64,000 nucleotides of DNA, taken from assembly GCF_002920615.1 (NCBI RefSeq), contig NZ_PQSU01000042.1, positions 1 through 64,000 on the forward strand, read 5' to 3'. The notes under the pieces are model-generated. The model made no database searches. It was not told the DNA's origin and saw only the letters and a program-made list of their open reading frames with translations. Below are positions 35,371-43,106 of this stretch, in pieces. The DNA comes from Streptomyces sp. Ru62. GTDB taxonomy: Bacteria > Actinomycetota > Actinomycetes > Streptomycetales > Streptomycetaceae. The position numbers and the translations under genes are program-made. Every line of letters starts with the position of its first letter. The stretch's first letter is position 1.

Positions 35371-36876
35371 ATGACAGATGACGTGAGCGCCGGTGGCCTG
35401 TCGGACGAGGAACGGCTGGCCCAGCTCGGCTACACCCAGGTCCTCGCCCGCCGCATGTCGGCGTTCTCGAACTACGCAGTCTCCTTCACGATCATCTCGG
35501 TACTGTCCGGCTGCCTGACCCTGTACCTCTTCGGCATGACCACCGGCGGTCCCGCGGTGATCACCTGGGGCTGGGTGGCCGTGGGTCTGATGACGCTGTT
35601 CGTGGGGCTGTCGATGGCCGAGATCTGCTCGGCCTACCCGACCTCGGCGGGCCTGTACTTCTGGGCGCACCGCCTGGCGCCCCCGCGTTCGGCTGCGGCC
35701 TGGGCATGGTTCACGGGCTGGTTCAACGTGCTGGGCCAGGTGGCGGTGACCGCCGGCATCGACTTCGGCGCGGCCTCCTTCCTCGGCGCCTGGCTGAACC
35801 TCCAGTTCGACTTCCGGGTGACCCCCGGCCGCACGGTGCTGCTGTTCGCGGCGATCCTCCTCCTGCACGGACTGCTGAACACCTTCGGCGTCCGGATCGT
35901 CGCGTTCCTGAACAGCGTGAGCGTGTGGTGGCACGTCCTCGGCGTCGCGGTGATCGTCGGCGCGCTGGCGCTCGTCCCGGACCACCACCAGTCGGCGTCC
36001 TTCGTCTTCACGCACTTCGTCAACGAGACGGGCTGGGGCAGTACCCCGTACGTGGTGCTGCTGGGTCTCCTGATGGCCCAGTACACCTTCACCGGCTACG
36101 ACGCCTCCGCCCACATGACCGAGGAGACCCACGACGCGGCCACCGCGGGCCCGAAGGGCATCGTCCGCTCCATCTGGACGTCGTGGATCGCGGGCTTCGT
36201 CCTCCTGCTGGGCTTCACGTTCGCGATCCAGTCGTACGACGGGGCCCTCACGTCCCCCACCGGCGCGCCGCCCGCCCAGATCCTCCTGGACGCCCTCGGC
36301 GCCACGGCCGGCAAGCTCCTGCTGCTGGTGGTGATCGGTGCCCAGCTCTTCTGCGGCATGGCCTCGGTCACCGCCAACAGCCGCATGATCTACGCCTTTT
36401 CGCGCGACGGCGCGCTGCCCTTCTCCCACGTCTGGCACACGGTCAGCCCGCGCACCCGGACCCCGGTGGCGGCGGTGTGGCTGGCCGCGCTCGGCGCCCT
36501 TGCCCTGGGCCTGCCGTACCTGATCAACACGACGGCCTACGCGGCGGTGACGTCCATCGCGGTGATCGGCCTGTACATCGCGTACGTCATCCCGACCTTC
36601 CTCCGCGTCCGCAAGGGCACCGCGTTCAGCCCCGGTCCCTGGCACCTGGGCCGCTGGTCCCGTCCCATCGGAGTGATCTCGGTGACCTGGGTGCTGGCGA
36701 TCACCGTCCTGTTCATGCTGCCGCAGGTCTCCCCGGTCACCTGGAAGACGTTCAACTACGCCCCGGTCGCCGTCCTGGTCGTCCTCGGCTTCGCGGCGAC
36801 CTGGTGGCTGGCCTCGGCCCGCCACTGGTTCCTCAACCGCCGCCCCGCCCCGGCTCCCATCCCGGCCGAAAAGTAA
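35371..36876 (+). CDS. APC-superfamily amino-acid permease
   Basis: A 501-residue transporter with about 12 transmembrane helices. The N-terminus carries the family's LGYTQVLARRMSAFSNYAVSFTIISV region, and the consensus TSAGLYFWAHRLAP follows helix 3. It resembles GABA/choline-type (GabP/ACT) permeases, so the substrate could be GABA, another amino acid or an amine (inference). ATG at 35371 is preceded by AGGGAGG. Monocistronic, just before tRNA-Lys. Confidence 0.9.
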   Translation: MTDDVSAGGLSDEERLAQLGYTQVLARRMSAFSNYAVSFTIISVLSGCLTLYLFGMTTGGPAVITWGWVAVGLMTLFVGLSMAEICSAYPTSAGLYFWAHRLAPPRSAAAWAWFTGWFNVLGQVAVTAGIDFGAASFLGAWLNLQFDFRVTPGRTVLLFAAILLLHGLLNTFGVRIVAFLNSVSVWWHVLGVAVIVGALALVPDHHQSASFVFTHFVNETGWGSTPYVVLLGLLMAQYTFTGYDASAHMTEETHDAATAGPKGIVRSIWTSWIAGFVLLLGFTFAIQSYDGALTSPTGAPPAQILLDALGATAGKLLLLVVIGAQLFCGMASVTANSRMIYAFSRDGALPFSHVWHTVSPRTRTPVAAVWLAALGALALGLPYLINTTAYAAVTSIAVIGLYIAYVIPTFLRVRKGTAFSPGPWHLGRWSRPIGVISVTWVLAITVLFMLPQVSPVTWKTFNYAPVAVLVVLGFAATWWLASARHWFLNRRPAPAPIPAEK

Positions 36877-36975
36877 CCATCCCCCCACACCGGCGTCATC
36901 CGACGTGGCCGTGTCCCCGATACCCGATCGGCGACGCGGCCTCGTCCGGCTATGCTCGGACAGGCAACATCGCAC

Positions 36976-37048
<73 letters not shown>

Positions 37049-37087
37049 CCGCCCGCGGGCCCGGGGTCACCCCCTCCGGCCGGCGGC

Positions 37088-37125
37088 ACAGCGCCCGGGA
37101 CGGCTTCGGCCGGCCCGGGCGCTGT
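37088..37125. terminator. Terminator between tRNA-Lys and the convergent lipoprotein gene
   Basis: A 12-bp perfect stem ACAGCGCCCGGG/CCCGGGCGCTGT (37088-37099 with 37114-37125) with a GC-rich inner hairpin. It serves tRNA-Lys and possibly the convergent gene as well. Confidence 0.8.
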
Positions 37126-37177
37126 CGCGTTCTCGGGGGCCGCTGTCGCCGGTACGCCTGCGCGGGCCCCTCCGCTG

Positions 37178-37834
37178 TCAGTACCGCTGCGCCTTGGCCA
37201 GTTCGGCGGTCAGATGCGGCTCGGGGGGCTTGTGACTGATGGCGTAGCGCTCCGCCTTCTGCCCCGGCTTGACGTCCTGCGACCCCACGACGACGGTCTC
37301 CACGACCTTGCCGTGCGAGTCGCTGAAGTTCACCTGGACCGCGAACGACGCGGGCTTGTCGGTGCGGTTGGTCATCGTGACGAGGAGAGCGCGCACGTTG
37401 TGGGTCTGGGACAGCGGCACGCCCGTCATGGAGACGTCCTTCGTCGCGTTGCCCCGCCCCTTCACCTTGGCGAGCTGCTTCTGGGCCTCCGCGCGGGCGC
37501 GTTCGGCGTCCGCGGCCACGGATGCCTCGAACTCGTCCGCGCGGGCGGAGGCCGACGAGGCCGCGGCGGAGGCGGAGGCGCTGGCCTGTGCCTTCTGCGA
37601 CTCCGCCCAGGACGACATGCCGGACGGCACGGTGCCGGAGAAGTTCGACGTGGCGGGCGCGGTCGGGGTGGAGGTGCCGGCCCTGCCGTTGCCGTTGCCG
37701 TTGCCGTTGCCGCACGAGGCGACGGCGAGCACACCGGTGAGCGCCGCGCCCACGCCGTACACGACCGGTCTCAGGCGTGGGCGTGCGGTGCGGGACGACG
37801 CGGCGTCCTGACCGGGCACGTTGGGTTCCGACAC
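37178..37834 (-). CDS. Secreted lipoprotein with FxLYD-like C-terminal domain
   Basis: A 218-residue lipoprotein: signal segment around 24-43 with lipobox VASC, followed by a GN repeat (GNGNGNGNG). An Ala/Ser-rich, highly charged helical stretch (~80-140), probably a coiled coil, connects to a C-terminal beta-rich domain (VRALLVTMTNRTDKPASF) resembling the FxLYD family. The GTG at 37834 follows GGAGG with 5-base spacing. It is convergent with tRNA-Lys, and its 5' end adjoins the arcD remnant. Function unknown. Confidence 0.75.
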   Translation of the reverse strand: MSEPNVPGQDAASSRTARPRLRPVVYGVGAALTGVLAVASCGNGNGNGNGRAGTSTPTAPATSNFSGTVPSGMSSWAESQKAQASASASAAASSASARADEFEASVAADAERARAEAQKQLAKVKGRGNATKDVSMTGVPLSQTHNVRALLVTMTNRTDKPASFAVQVNFSDSHGKVVETVVVGSQDVKPGQKAERYAISHKPPEPHLTAELAKAQRY

Positions 37835-37947
37835 GGCGACCTCCACGGTGATGCGGGCACGGGGCCAGTCCTGGTACAGACCAGAACCATGGTGATACGA
37901 GGTGAGGTAATCCGCGATCCGGAGCAAAGTGGTGATGTTCGTCCGAG

Positions 37948-38498
37948 GTGCGCCGGCCGGACCTCGACGCCGGTGTGTACGCCCACGCCAAGGCGGGCTT
38001 CGGCGAGTACATGGGCTTCTTCTCGGCGTTCGGCTACTGGGCCAGCGCCTGCGTCGGCAACGTGACGTACTGGGTGCTGATCATGTCGACGATCGGCGCG
38101 GTCTGGCCCGGCCTCGGCGAGGGGAACACCGCCCTGGCCGTCGTCCTCTCCTCGGCCGGGCTGTGGGCGTTCTTCTGGATGATCCGGCGCGGGGTGAAGG
38201 AGGCCACCGCGATCAACAAGATCGTCACCGTGGCGAAGCTCGTGCCCATCCTGTTCTTCGTCGTCCTGGCCCTGGTGTACTTCAGGCCCGGCGTCTTCGC
38301 GGCCAACTTCCACGGCGCGGACTATGCCGGTTCCCTCTTCAGCCAGGTCCGCGGCACCATGCTGGCCACGGTCTTCGTCTTCCTCGGCGTCGAGGGGGCG
38401 AGCGTCTACTCGCGGCACCCCAGGCGCCGCTCCGACGTGGGCAAGGCCACCGTCCTCGGCTTCCTCAGCGTCTTCGCGATCTTCGCCTGCGCCGAGCC
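37948..38498 (+). pseudogene. arcD: Fragment of an arginine/ornithine antiporter gene (arcD)
   Basis: The frame encodes an internal piece of a basic amino-acid antiporter (APA family): LDAGVYAHAKAGFGEYMGF, FGYWASACVGNVTYWVLIMST, an RGVKEATAINKIVTVAK loop and RGTMLATVFVFLGVEGASVYSR. Full-length ArcD has ~470 residues; only ~180 remain. The first ~85 residues (two helices) and all after helix 6 are missing. No ribosome site or plausible start precedes it. The 3' end runs into the arcA tail, so a deletion removed the region in between. Not functional as a transporter. Confidence 0.82.
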
Positions 38499-38651
38499 GG
38501 GATCGAGGTCGTCACGATCGTCGGCGCGGAGCTGGGCCGTGGTCGCGGCGGCGGCCACTGCATGACGTGCCCGCTGCTGCGGGACCCCGTGGAGTTCTGG
38601 ACCCGCCGGCTCCCTGTCCGGGTGCGTCGGTCGTGCTCAGGGCGCCGGTAG
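38499..38651 (+). pseudogene. arcA: 3' end fragment of arginine deiminase gene (arcA)
   Basis: In a frame different from the arcD piece, the sequence encodes GIEVVTIVGAELGRGRGG followed by GHCMTCPLLRDPVEF, the conserved end of arginine deiminase including the catalytic Cys of the GHCMTCP motif. The remaining ~380 residues are absent. Normal enzymes stop just after RDP plus two residues; here the codon at that point is TGG, so the stop has apparently been lost and the frame runs on to 38651. Together with the arcD piece this is a relic of an arginine deiminase operon. Confidence 0.8.
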
Positions 38652-38665
38652 CGGAGACGGGGGTA

Positions 38666-39310
38666 CTAGCCCGCCGTCAACTCGGTCAGCCCGGTCAGTT
38701 CGGACAGCGGCAGGGTGTGCTGGGTCTGGAGCACCTTCGCGCGCAGGTAGCGGACGTTGTGGGCGGTGGTGAAGACACCGGTCGGCACCCGGTCCCGTAC
38801 CGCGATCCCCAGCGAGCGGAGCTGTTCGGCCTTGTCGGGGTTGTTGGAGAGCAGGTCCAGCTCGGTGATGCCGAGGGCGCCGAGCATCTGGGCGGCGGCC
38901 GTGTAGTCGCGGGCGTCCTCCGGCAGACCGAGGGCGGCGTTCGCCGCGTAGGTGTCGAGGCCCTCGTCCTGGAGGGCGTACGCGTCGAGCTTGTTGTAGA
39001 GGCCGATGCCCCGGCCCTCCTGGCGGAGGTAGAGCAGGACACCGCCGCGGCCGGCGATGCGCTCGACCGCCTCGCGCAGCTGCGGTCCGCAGTCACAGCG
39101 GGCCGAGCCGAAGACGTCCCCGGTCAGGCACTCCGAGTGCAGGCGCACCAGGGGGACCGGGCCGGGTTCGCCGAGGACGACGGCGAGGTGTTCCCGGCCG
39201 TCGGTGAGGCCGTGGAAGGTGACGAGTTCGGCGTCGGTGCTGTAGCCGTCGGCGAAGCGCAGCGGTACCCGGACGCGGGCGCGCGGGATGGCGGCGGGGA
39301 TGTCGGGCAT
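38666..39310 (-). CDS. ribA: GTP cyclohydrolase II
   Basis: A 214-residue single-domain enzyme catalysing the first riboflavin step from GTP. Zinc ligands Cys61, Cys72 and Cys74 are in HSECLTGDVFGSARCDCG; the catalytic RQEGRGIGL is at 96-104; Tyr111 (KLDAYALQD) is kept, whereas a Streptomyces paralogue known to make a formylated product has Met there. There is no DHBP synthase domain, so this is separate from the usual bifunctional RibBA. ATG 39310 follows GGGAGGA. Two copies of the MarR-type palindrome lie just upstream, so it is probably repressed by the adjacent MarR protein. Confidence 0.92.
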   Translation of the reverse strand: MPDIPAAIPRARVRVPLRFADGYSTDAELVTFHGLTDGREHLAVVLGEPGPVPLVRLHSECLTGDVFGSARCDCGPQLREAVERIAGRGGVLLYLRQEGRGIGLYNKLDAYALQDEGLDTYAANAALGLPEDARDYTAAAQMLGALGITELDLLSNNPDKAEQLRSLGIAVRDRVPTGVFTTAHNVRYLRAKVLQTQHTLPLSELTGLTELTAG

Positions 39311-39329
39311 GCGAGTCCTCCCGGACAGT

Positions 39330-39347
39330 TGCTTCAGATTTGAAGCA
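39330..39347. promoter_or_regulatory. 18-bp operator-like palindrome, copy 1 (ribA)
   Basis: TGCTTCAGATTTGAAGCA, with perfect 7-base arms, 20 bp upstream of the ribA ATG. Shares consensus with 39371-39388 and 39960-39977. Confidence 0.7.
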
Positions 39348-39370
39348 GCGGTTCGCATGGACCCTACTCC

Positions 39371-39388
39371 TGCTTAAAAGTTAAAGCA
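39371..39388. promoter_or_regulatory. 18-bp operator-like palindrome, copy 2 (ribA)
   Basis: TGCTTAAAAGTTAAAGCA, same outer arms TGCTT/AAGCA and length as copy 1; the centres are 41 bp apart, close to four helical turns. Confidence 0.65.
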
Positions 39389-39416
39389 ATTGTCCTGACC
39401 CGGCGACCCGGCCCGC

Positions 39417-39944
39417 TCAGGAGGACGCCGGGGGCGACGAGCAGCCCGAACGGCGCCGCCAGGGGACGTCCTCGGCACCGGACTGGTCGTCCTCACCCTG
39501 CAGCCCGCGCGCGATCCCCGTGCAGATCTCCTCCAGCTGCCCCACCTGCTCCGGGGTGAGCCGGTCGAACAGGGTGCTGCGGACCGTCTCGACATGCCCG
39601 GGTGCCGTACGCTCCAGGACGGCCATCCCCTCGTCCGTCAGCACGGCCAGCGAGCTGCGCTTGTCCCAGCGGCAGTTCTCCCGGCGCACCAGGCCGTCCC
39701 GCTCCAGCCGGGTCACCACGTAGGTGAGCCGGCTGCGGGTGATCTTCAGCGTCTCGGCGAGATCGGTCATGCGCAGCCGCCGGTCGGGGGCCTCGGAGAG
39801 GTTGGCCAGCACCGAGTAGAACAGGTGCGGCATGCCGCCCTCCTGCTGGAGCTGCCGGTCGACGGCGTCCTCCAGGAGCCGGGAGGCGGCCATGTAGGCG
39901 CGCCAGGCGCGCTGCTCCTCGGGGGTGAGCCAGCGGGTCGTCAT
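39417..39944 (-). CDS. MarR-family transcriptional regulator
   Basis: A 175-residue winged-helix repressor. The HTH is LRMTDLAETLKITRSRLTYVVTRLERDGLV (about 57-86), followed by the wing RRENCRWDKRSSLAVLTDEG, which contains a Cys at ~91 that could be redox-sensitive. The C-terminal tail (after ~150) is long and charged. The gene lies between ribA and a ribD-like gene. An 18-bp palindrome lies 16 bp before its start, and two similar palindromes precede ribA, suggesting an autoregulated repressor of riboflavin-related genes. Confidence 0.9.
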   Translation of the reverse strand: MTTRWLTPEEQRAWRAYMAASRLLEDAVDRQLQQEGGMPHLFYSVLANLSEAPDRRLRMTDLAETLKITRSRLTYVVTRLERDGLVRRENCRWDKRSSLAVLTDEGMAVLERTAPGHVETVRSTLFDRLTPEQVGQLEEICTGIARGLQGEDDQSGAEDVPWRRRSGCSSPPASS

Positions 39945-39959
39945 GCGGCCAGTGTAAGT

Positions 39960-39977
39960 TGTTTAAAACTTGAACCA
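39960..39977. promoter_or_regulatory. 18-bp operator-like palindrome, copy 3 (marR/ribD-like divergent promoter)
   Basis: On the minus strand TGGTTCAAGTTTTAAACA, which fits the consensus of the two ribA copies with single changes in each arm. Located between the divergent marR and ribD-like genes. Confidence 0.6.
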
Positions 39978-40026
39978 AGCCCGTCCGCCCGGACGAGCCC
40001 GTCCGCCTCCGGAAGAGAGGGCGCCG

Positions 40027-41157
40027 ATGCCCCTGCCGTACGTGCTGCTGTCCGCCGCCGTCTCCCTCGACGGCTACCTGGACGACACCGGCCCCGAGCG
40101 CCTGCTGCTGTCCAGCCCGGCCGACTTCGACCGGGTCGACGCGGTACGGGCCTCGGTCGACGCGATCCTCGTCGGCGCCGGCACGATCCGCGCCGACAAC
40201 CCCCGCCTGCTGGTCAACTCCGCCGAGCGGCGCGCGGCACGGGTGGCGCAGGGCAAGCCGGAGTACCCGCTGAAGGTCACGGTCACCGCCACCGGCGACC
40301 TCGACCCCGACGCCAACTTCTGGCACACCGGCGGCGACAAGATCGTCTACACCACCGACCAGGGCGCCGAGCGGGCCGCCCGCCGCCTCGGACGCACCGC
40401 CGACATCGTCCCGCTCGGCCCCGACCTGGACTGGCGGGCCCTGCTGGAGCACCTGCACGACGTGCGCGGCGTCGGCCGTCTGATGGTCGAGGGCGGCGGC
40501 ACGGTCCACACCCAGCTCCTGCACCAGGGCCTCGCCGACGAACTCCAGCTGGTCCTCGCCCCGCTCTTCGTCGGCGATCCGGTGGCACCCCGCCTGTTCG
40601 GGCCGGGGGCCTACCAGCCCGGACGGCTGCGCCTGCTCGACACCCGCCGGATCGAGGACGTCGTGCTCATGCGGTACGTGCCCACGGCGCCCGGCACCGG
40701 GGCGGTCGCCACCGCCGCCGACCGCCACTGGCTGCGGACCGCCTGTGAACTGGCGGCGCTGTGTCCGCCGTCGGAGACGGCGTTCAGCGTCGGAGCGGTG
40801 GTGGTGGCCGCCGACGGTACGGAGCTGGCGCGGGGTTACTCCCGTGAGGGCGCCGATCCGGTGGTGCACGCGGAGGAGGCGGCCCTCGCGAAGATCGATC
40901 CCGCCGACGGGCGGGTCGCCGGCGCCACGGTGTACAGCAGCCTGGAGCCCTGCGCCCGGCGTGCGTCCCGGCCGGCTCCCTGCGCCGAGCTGATTCTCCG
41001 GGCCGGAGTGCGGAGGGTGGTCACCGCGTGGCGCGAGCCGGACACGTTCGTGGCGGGGGCCGACGGAAGCGGGGTTCTGGTCGCCGGGGGCGCGCAGGTC
41101 GTCGTGCTTCCTGAGCTGGAGGAGCTCGCCAAGGCGCCGAACGCCCACTTGCTGTGA
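40027..41157 (+). CDS. Reductase-deaminase fusion, RibD-like with reversed domain order
   Basis: A 376-residue protein. Residues 1-225 are a RibD_C/dihydrofolate-reductase-like domain (LSAAVSLDGYLDD, ILVGAGTIRADNPRLLV, LMVEGGGTVHTQLL). Residues 235-376 are a zinc cytidine/riboflavin-type deaminase with HAE (281-283) and Cys309/Cys319 (EPCARRASRPAPC). In ordinary RibD the deaminase is N-terminal, so the order is reversed. Both active sites look complete, so it could do both RibD steps or act on a related pyrimidine. ATG 40027 follows GAGAGGG. Divergent from marR with a shared operator; placed with ribA, it probably functions in flavin or deazapurine-type synthesis (inference). Confidence 0.85.
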   Translation: MPLPYVLLSAAVSLDGYLDDTGPERLLLSSPADFDRVDAVRASVDAILVGAGTIRADNPRLLVNSAERRAARVAQGKPEYPLKVTVTATGDLDPDANFWHTGGDKIVYTTDQGAERAARRLGRTADIVPLGPDLDWRALLEHLHDVRGVGRLMVEGGGTVHTQLLHQGLADELQLVLAPLFVGDPVAPRLFGPGAYQPGRLRLLDTRRIEDVVLMRYVPTAPGTGAVATAADRHWLRTACELAALCPPSETAFSVGAVVVAADGTELARGYSREGADPVVHAEEAALAKIDPADGRVAGATVYSSLEPCARRASRPAPCAELILRAGVRRVVTAWREPDTFVAGADGSGVLVAGGAQVVVLPELEELAKAPNAHLL

Positions 41158-41261
41158 GCACCCACCCGTCTGCCGGCGGAGCCTGGTGGCGGGTGCGGTG
41201 CGTTGTGGCTGGTCGCGGGGTTCCCCGGCGCCCTGACGGGGCGGGGCGGCGGGCCGGAAAC

Positions 41262-41302
41262 GACTCAGGGCCCGGAATCCGCTGGATTCCGGGCCCTGAG
41301 TC
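41262..41302 (-). terminator. Strong terminator of initiator tRNA
   Basis: A 19-bp perfect stem (41262-41280 with 41284-41302), loop GCT, 6 bp after the tRNA. It may also end the ribD-like transcript on the opposite strand. Confidence 0.88.
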
Positions 41303-41307
41303 TTCAG

Positions 41308-41381
41308 TAGCGGGGACAGGATTTGAACCTGCGACCTCTGGGTTATGAGCCCAGCGAGCTACCGAGCTGCTCCACCCCGCG
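41308..41381 (-). tRNA. Initiator tRNA-fMet (anticodon CAU)
   Basis: A 74-nt cloverleaf with anticodon CAT. Initiator hallmarks are visible: a mismatch at the first acceptor pair (C1 against T72) and three consecutive G-C pairs next to the anticodon loop (CTGGG/CCCAG). Confidence 0.95.
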
Positions 41382-41505
41382 TCGTTGTGACTCCAGTGTA
41401 CGCCATGCGCGGGACCGCTCGCACACCCCTTTCGGCCCACACCGGTCGCCGACCGCCCCGGGGCCCGGAAACCTGGAGGTACGTCGGACAACCGGGAGAC
41501 ACGCG

Positions 41506-42687
41506 GTGCGCCCTGGAAAGGTGGAGGAGAGCCCGTACGCCAGGGCGGGCGGCAGGCTCCCCGGCGACCCCGTGCCCGACCCCGGCCTCGGCGACGAACC
41601 GGTGCCGGTGCGTGCCCGCCGCCGTCCGAGCCCCCGTGCCCTGGCCCGCGCCGTGCCCGCCCTCCTCATCGTCTGCGGTGTCCTGTACGGCCTGCTCGCC
41701 CCGGACGACTTCACCGCCGTCCCGTTCTTCACCGCGGCCCCGCTGGCCGCCGCACCCTTGTCGGCGCTGCGCACCACCGTCCTGACCGGCCTCGCCTCCC
41801 TCGCCGCCGCCTACGCCGTGCACACCGACGCCGGGACCCACCCGGCCGTGGGCACCCTCACCGACGTGGTCACCGTCGCGACGGTCGCCCTGCTGGCCGT
41901 CGCCATCAACCGGGTGGTCCGCCGGGGCGACCGGCGGCTCGCCTCCGCCCGGGAGATCGCCGAGGCCGCCCAGCGGGCCGTCCTGCCGGAGCCGGACGAG
42001 CGGATCGGCGGCTACGAGATCGCCGCGTGCTACGAGGCCGCGCGGCAGGACGCGTTCATCGGCGGCGACCTGTACGCGGTGCAGGACAGCCCGCACGGCG
42101 TCCGGCTGGTCGTCGGGGACGTGCGCGGCAAGGGCATGGGCGCGGTCGCCGCGGTGGCCGTGGTGATCGGCGCGTTCCGGGAGGCCGCCGAGCAGGAGGC
42201 CACGCTGGAGGCGGTCGCCGAGCGGCTGGAGCGGGCGCTGGCCCGCGAGGGCACCCGGCGCGACGGGATCGACGCCTTCGAGGGGTTCACCACCGCGGTC
42301 CTCGCCGAACTCCCGCACGGCGACGGCGTCGTACGGATCGTCAACCGCGGTCATCCGCCGCCGCTGCTGCTGCACGCCGACGGCACCCTGCGCACCCTGG
42401 CCCCCGCCGAGCCCGCGCTGCCGCTCGGCATGGGCGATCTCGGCCTGTGGCCGGACCGGGCCACCGAGACCGCCTTCCCGGGCGGCGCGACCCTGCTCTT
42501 CCACACCGACGGCCTGTCCGAGGCCCGGGACGCCCACGGCCGGTTCTACGACCCCGAACGGCGGCTCGCGGGGCGCACCTTCCCCGGCCCGGCCGCGCTG
42601 GTCGGCCGACTCGCCGAGGAGGTGCGCCGGCACTCCGGGGGAGGCATGACCGACGACATGGCGCTGCTCGCCGTACGACGGTCCTGA
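41506..42687 (+). CDS. Membrane-anchored PP2C/SpoIIE-type serine phosphatase
   Basis: A 393-residue protein: an N-terminal region with four hydrophobic helices (~45-140), a short helix (REIAEAAQRAVLPEPDERIGG) typical of these phosphatases, and a SpoIIE-like PP2C domain (~160-390) with metal ligands in FIGGDLYAV and VVGDVRGKGMGA, and GGGMTDDMALLAVR at the end. Such phosphatases control anti-sigma-factor antagonists. The GTG at 41506 follows GGGAG; upstream in-frame codons overlap the tRNA. Partner proteins are not encoded alongside. Confidence 0.88.
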   Translation: MRPGKVEESPYARAGGRLPGDPVPDPGLGDEPVPVRARRRPSPRALARAVPALLIVCGVLYGLLAPDDFTAVPFFTAAPLAAAPLSALRTTVLTGLASLAAAYAVHTDAGTHPAVGTLTDVVTVATVALLAVAINRVVRRGDRRLASAREIAEAAQRAVLPEPDERIGGYEIAACYEAARQDAFIGGDLYAVQDSPHGVRLVVGDVRGKGMGAVAAVAVVIGAFREAAEQEATLEAVAERLERALAREGTRRDGIDAFEGFTTAVLAELPHGDGVVRIVNRGHPPPLLLHADGTLRTLAPAEPALPLGMGDLGLWPDRATETAFPGGATLLFHTDGLSEARDAHGRFYDPERRLAGRTFPGPAALVGRLAEEVRRHSGGGMTDDMALLAVRRS

Positions 42688-43106
42688 ACGTCACCGAAGG
42701 TGACCGGGCGAGCGCCGTGCGCATAACATCTGAGTCACCATCAAAACCGAAAGTGACTGCTGAACGGAGCCGATGCCCGGTCAACTCGCCCGTTTTGATG
42801 GTGTAGTGGCCGATAGTTCCGCCGGTAAAGACGTGAATGATCAAGCCGAACGGCTTGGAAAGTGACTGGCAGGTCTATTAACGTTCGATAACGCAGCGCG
42901 GTCGTCACAGCCGTCACAAGAGGCGGCTCCGTGCGCACGCGCCGAATCCCGCGAGGGAGCCGGGGAACCACCACCCTGGGGTGAATCACGCGGATGCCGC
43001 CGTGAACTCACGGAGTCCACGACCGGTATACGCGCGTAGGAGACCTTCCTGCTCCGAACCCGTCAGCTAACCCGGTAGGCGAAAGGAAGGAAAGGAGTAC
43101 GCCCGC
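42688..43106 (+). other. Leader region of the M23 peptidase gene
   Basis: 419 bp without a protein gene. Its 3' part is a c-di-AMP riboswitch; the AT-rich part around 42810-42900 should hold the promoter. I cannot pick a unique -10. Confidence 0.6.
42920..43086 (+). promoter_or_regulatory. Cyclic di-AMP riboswitch (ydaO/yuaA type)
   Basis: The conserved elements occur in order: GCCGAATCCCGCG (about 42941), CCGGGGAACCACCACCC with GGGGTGAATC (42960-42987), GGAGACCTTCCTGCTCCGAA (about 43039), and CCCGTCAGCTAACCCGGTAGGCG (about 43059-43081). The stem CCTTCC/GGAAGG closes near the ribosome site. This is the pattern of actinobacterial ydaO riboswitches upstream of cell-wall hydrolase genes, where c-di-AMP binding turns expression off. 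Confidence 0.9.

Noticed and set aside
37948..38565. Intact small amino-acid permease
   Set aside because: Both ends of the ~470-residue family are missing, no ribosome site precedes it, and its end runs into the arcA tail in another frame.
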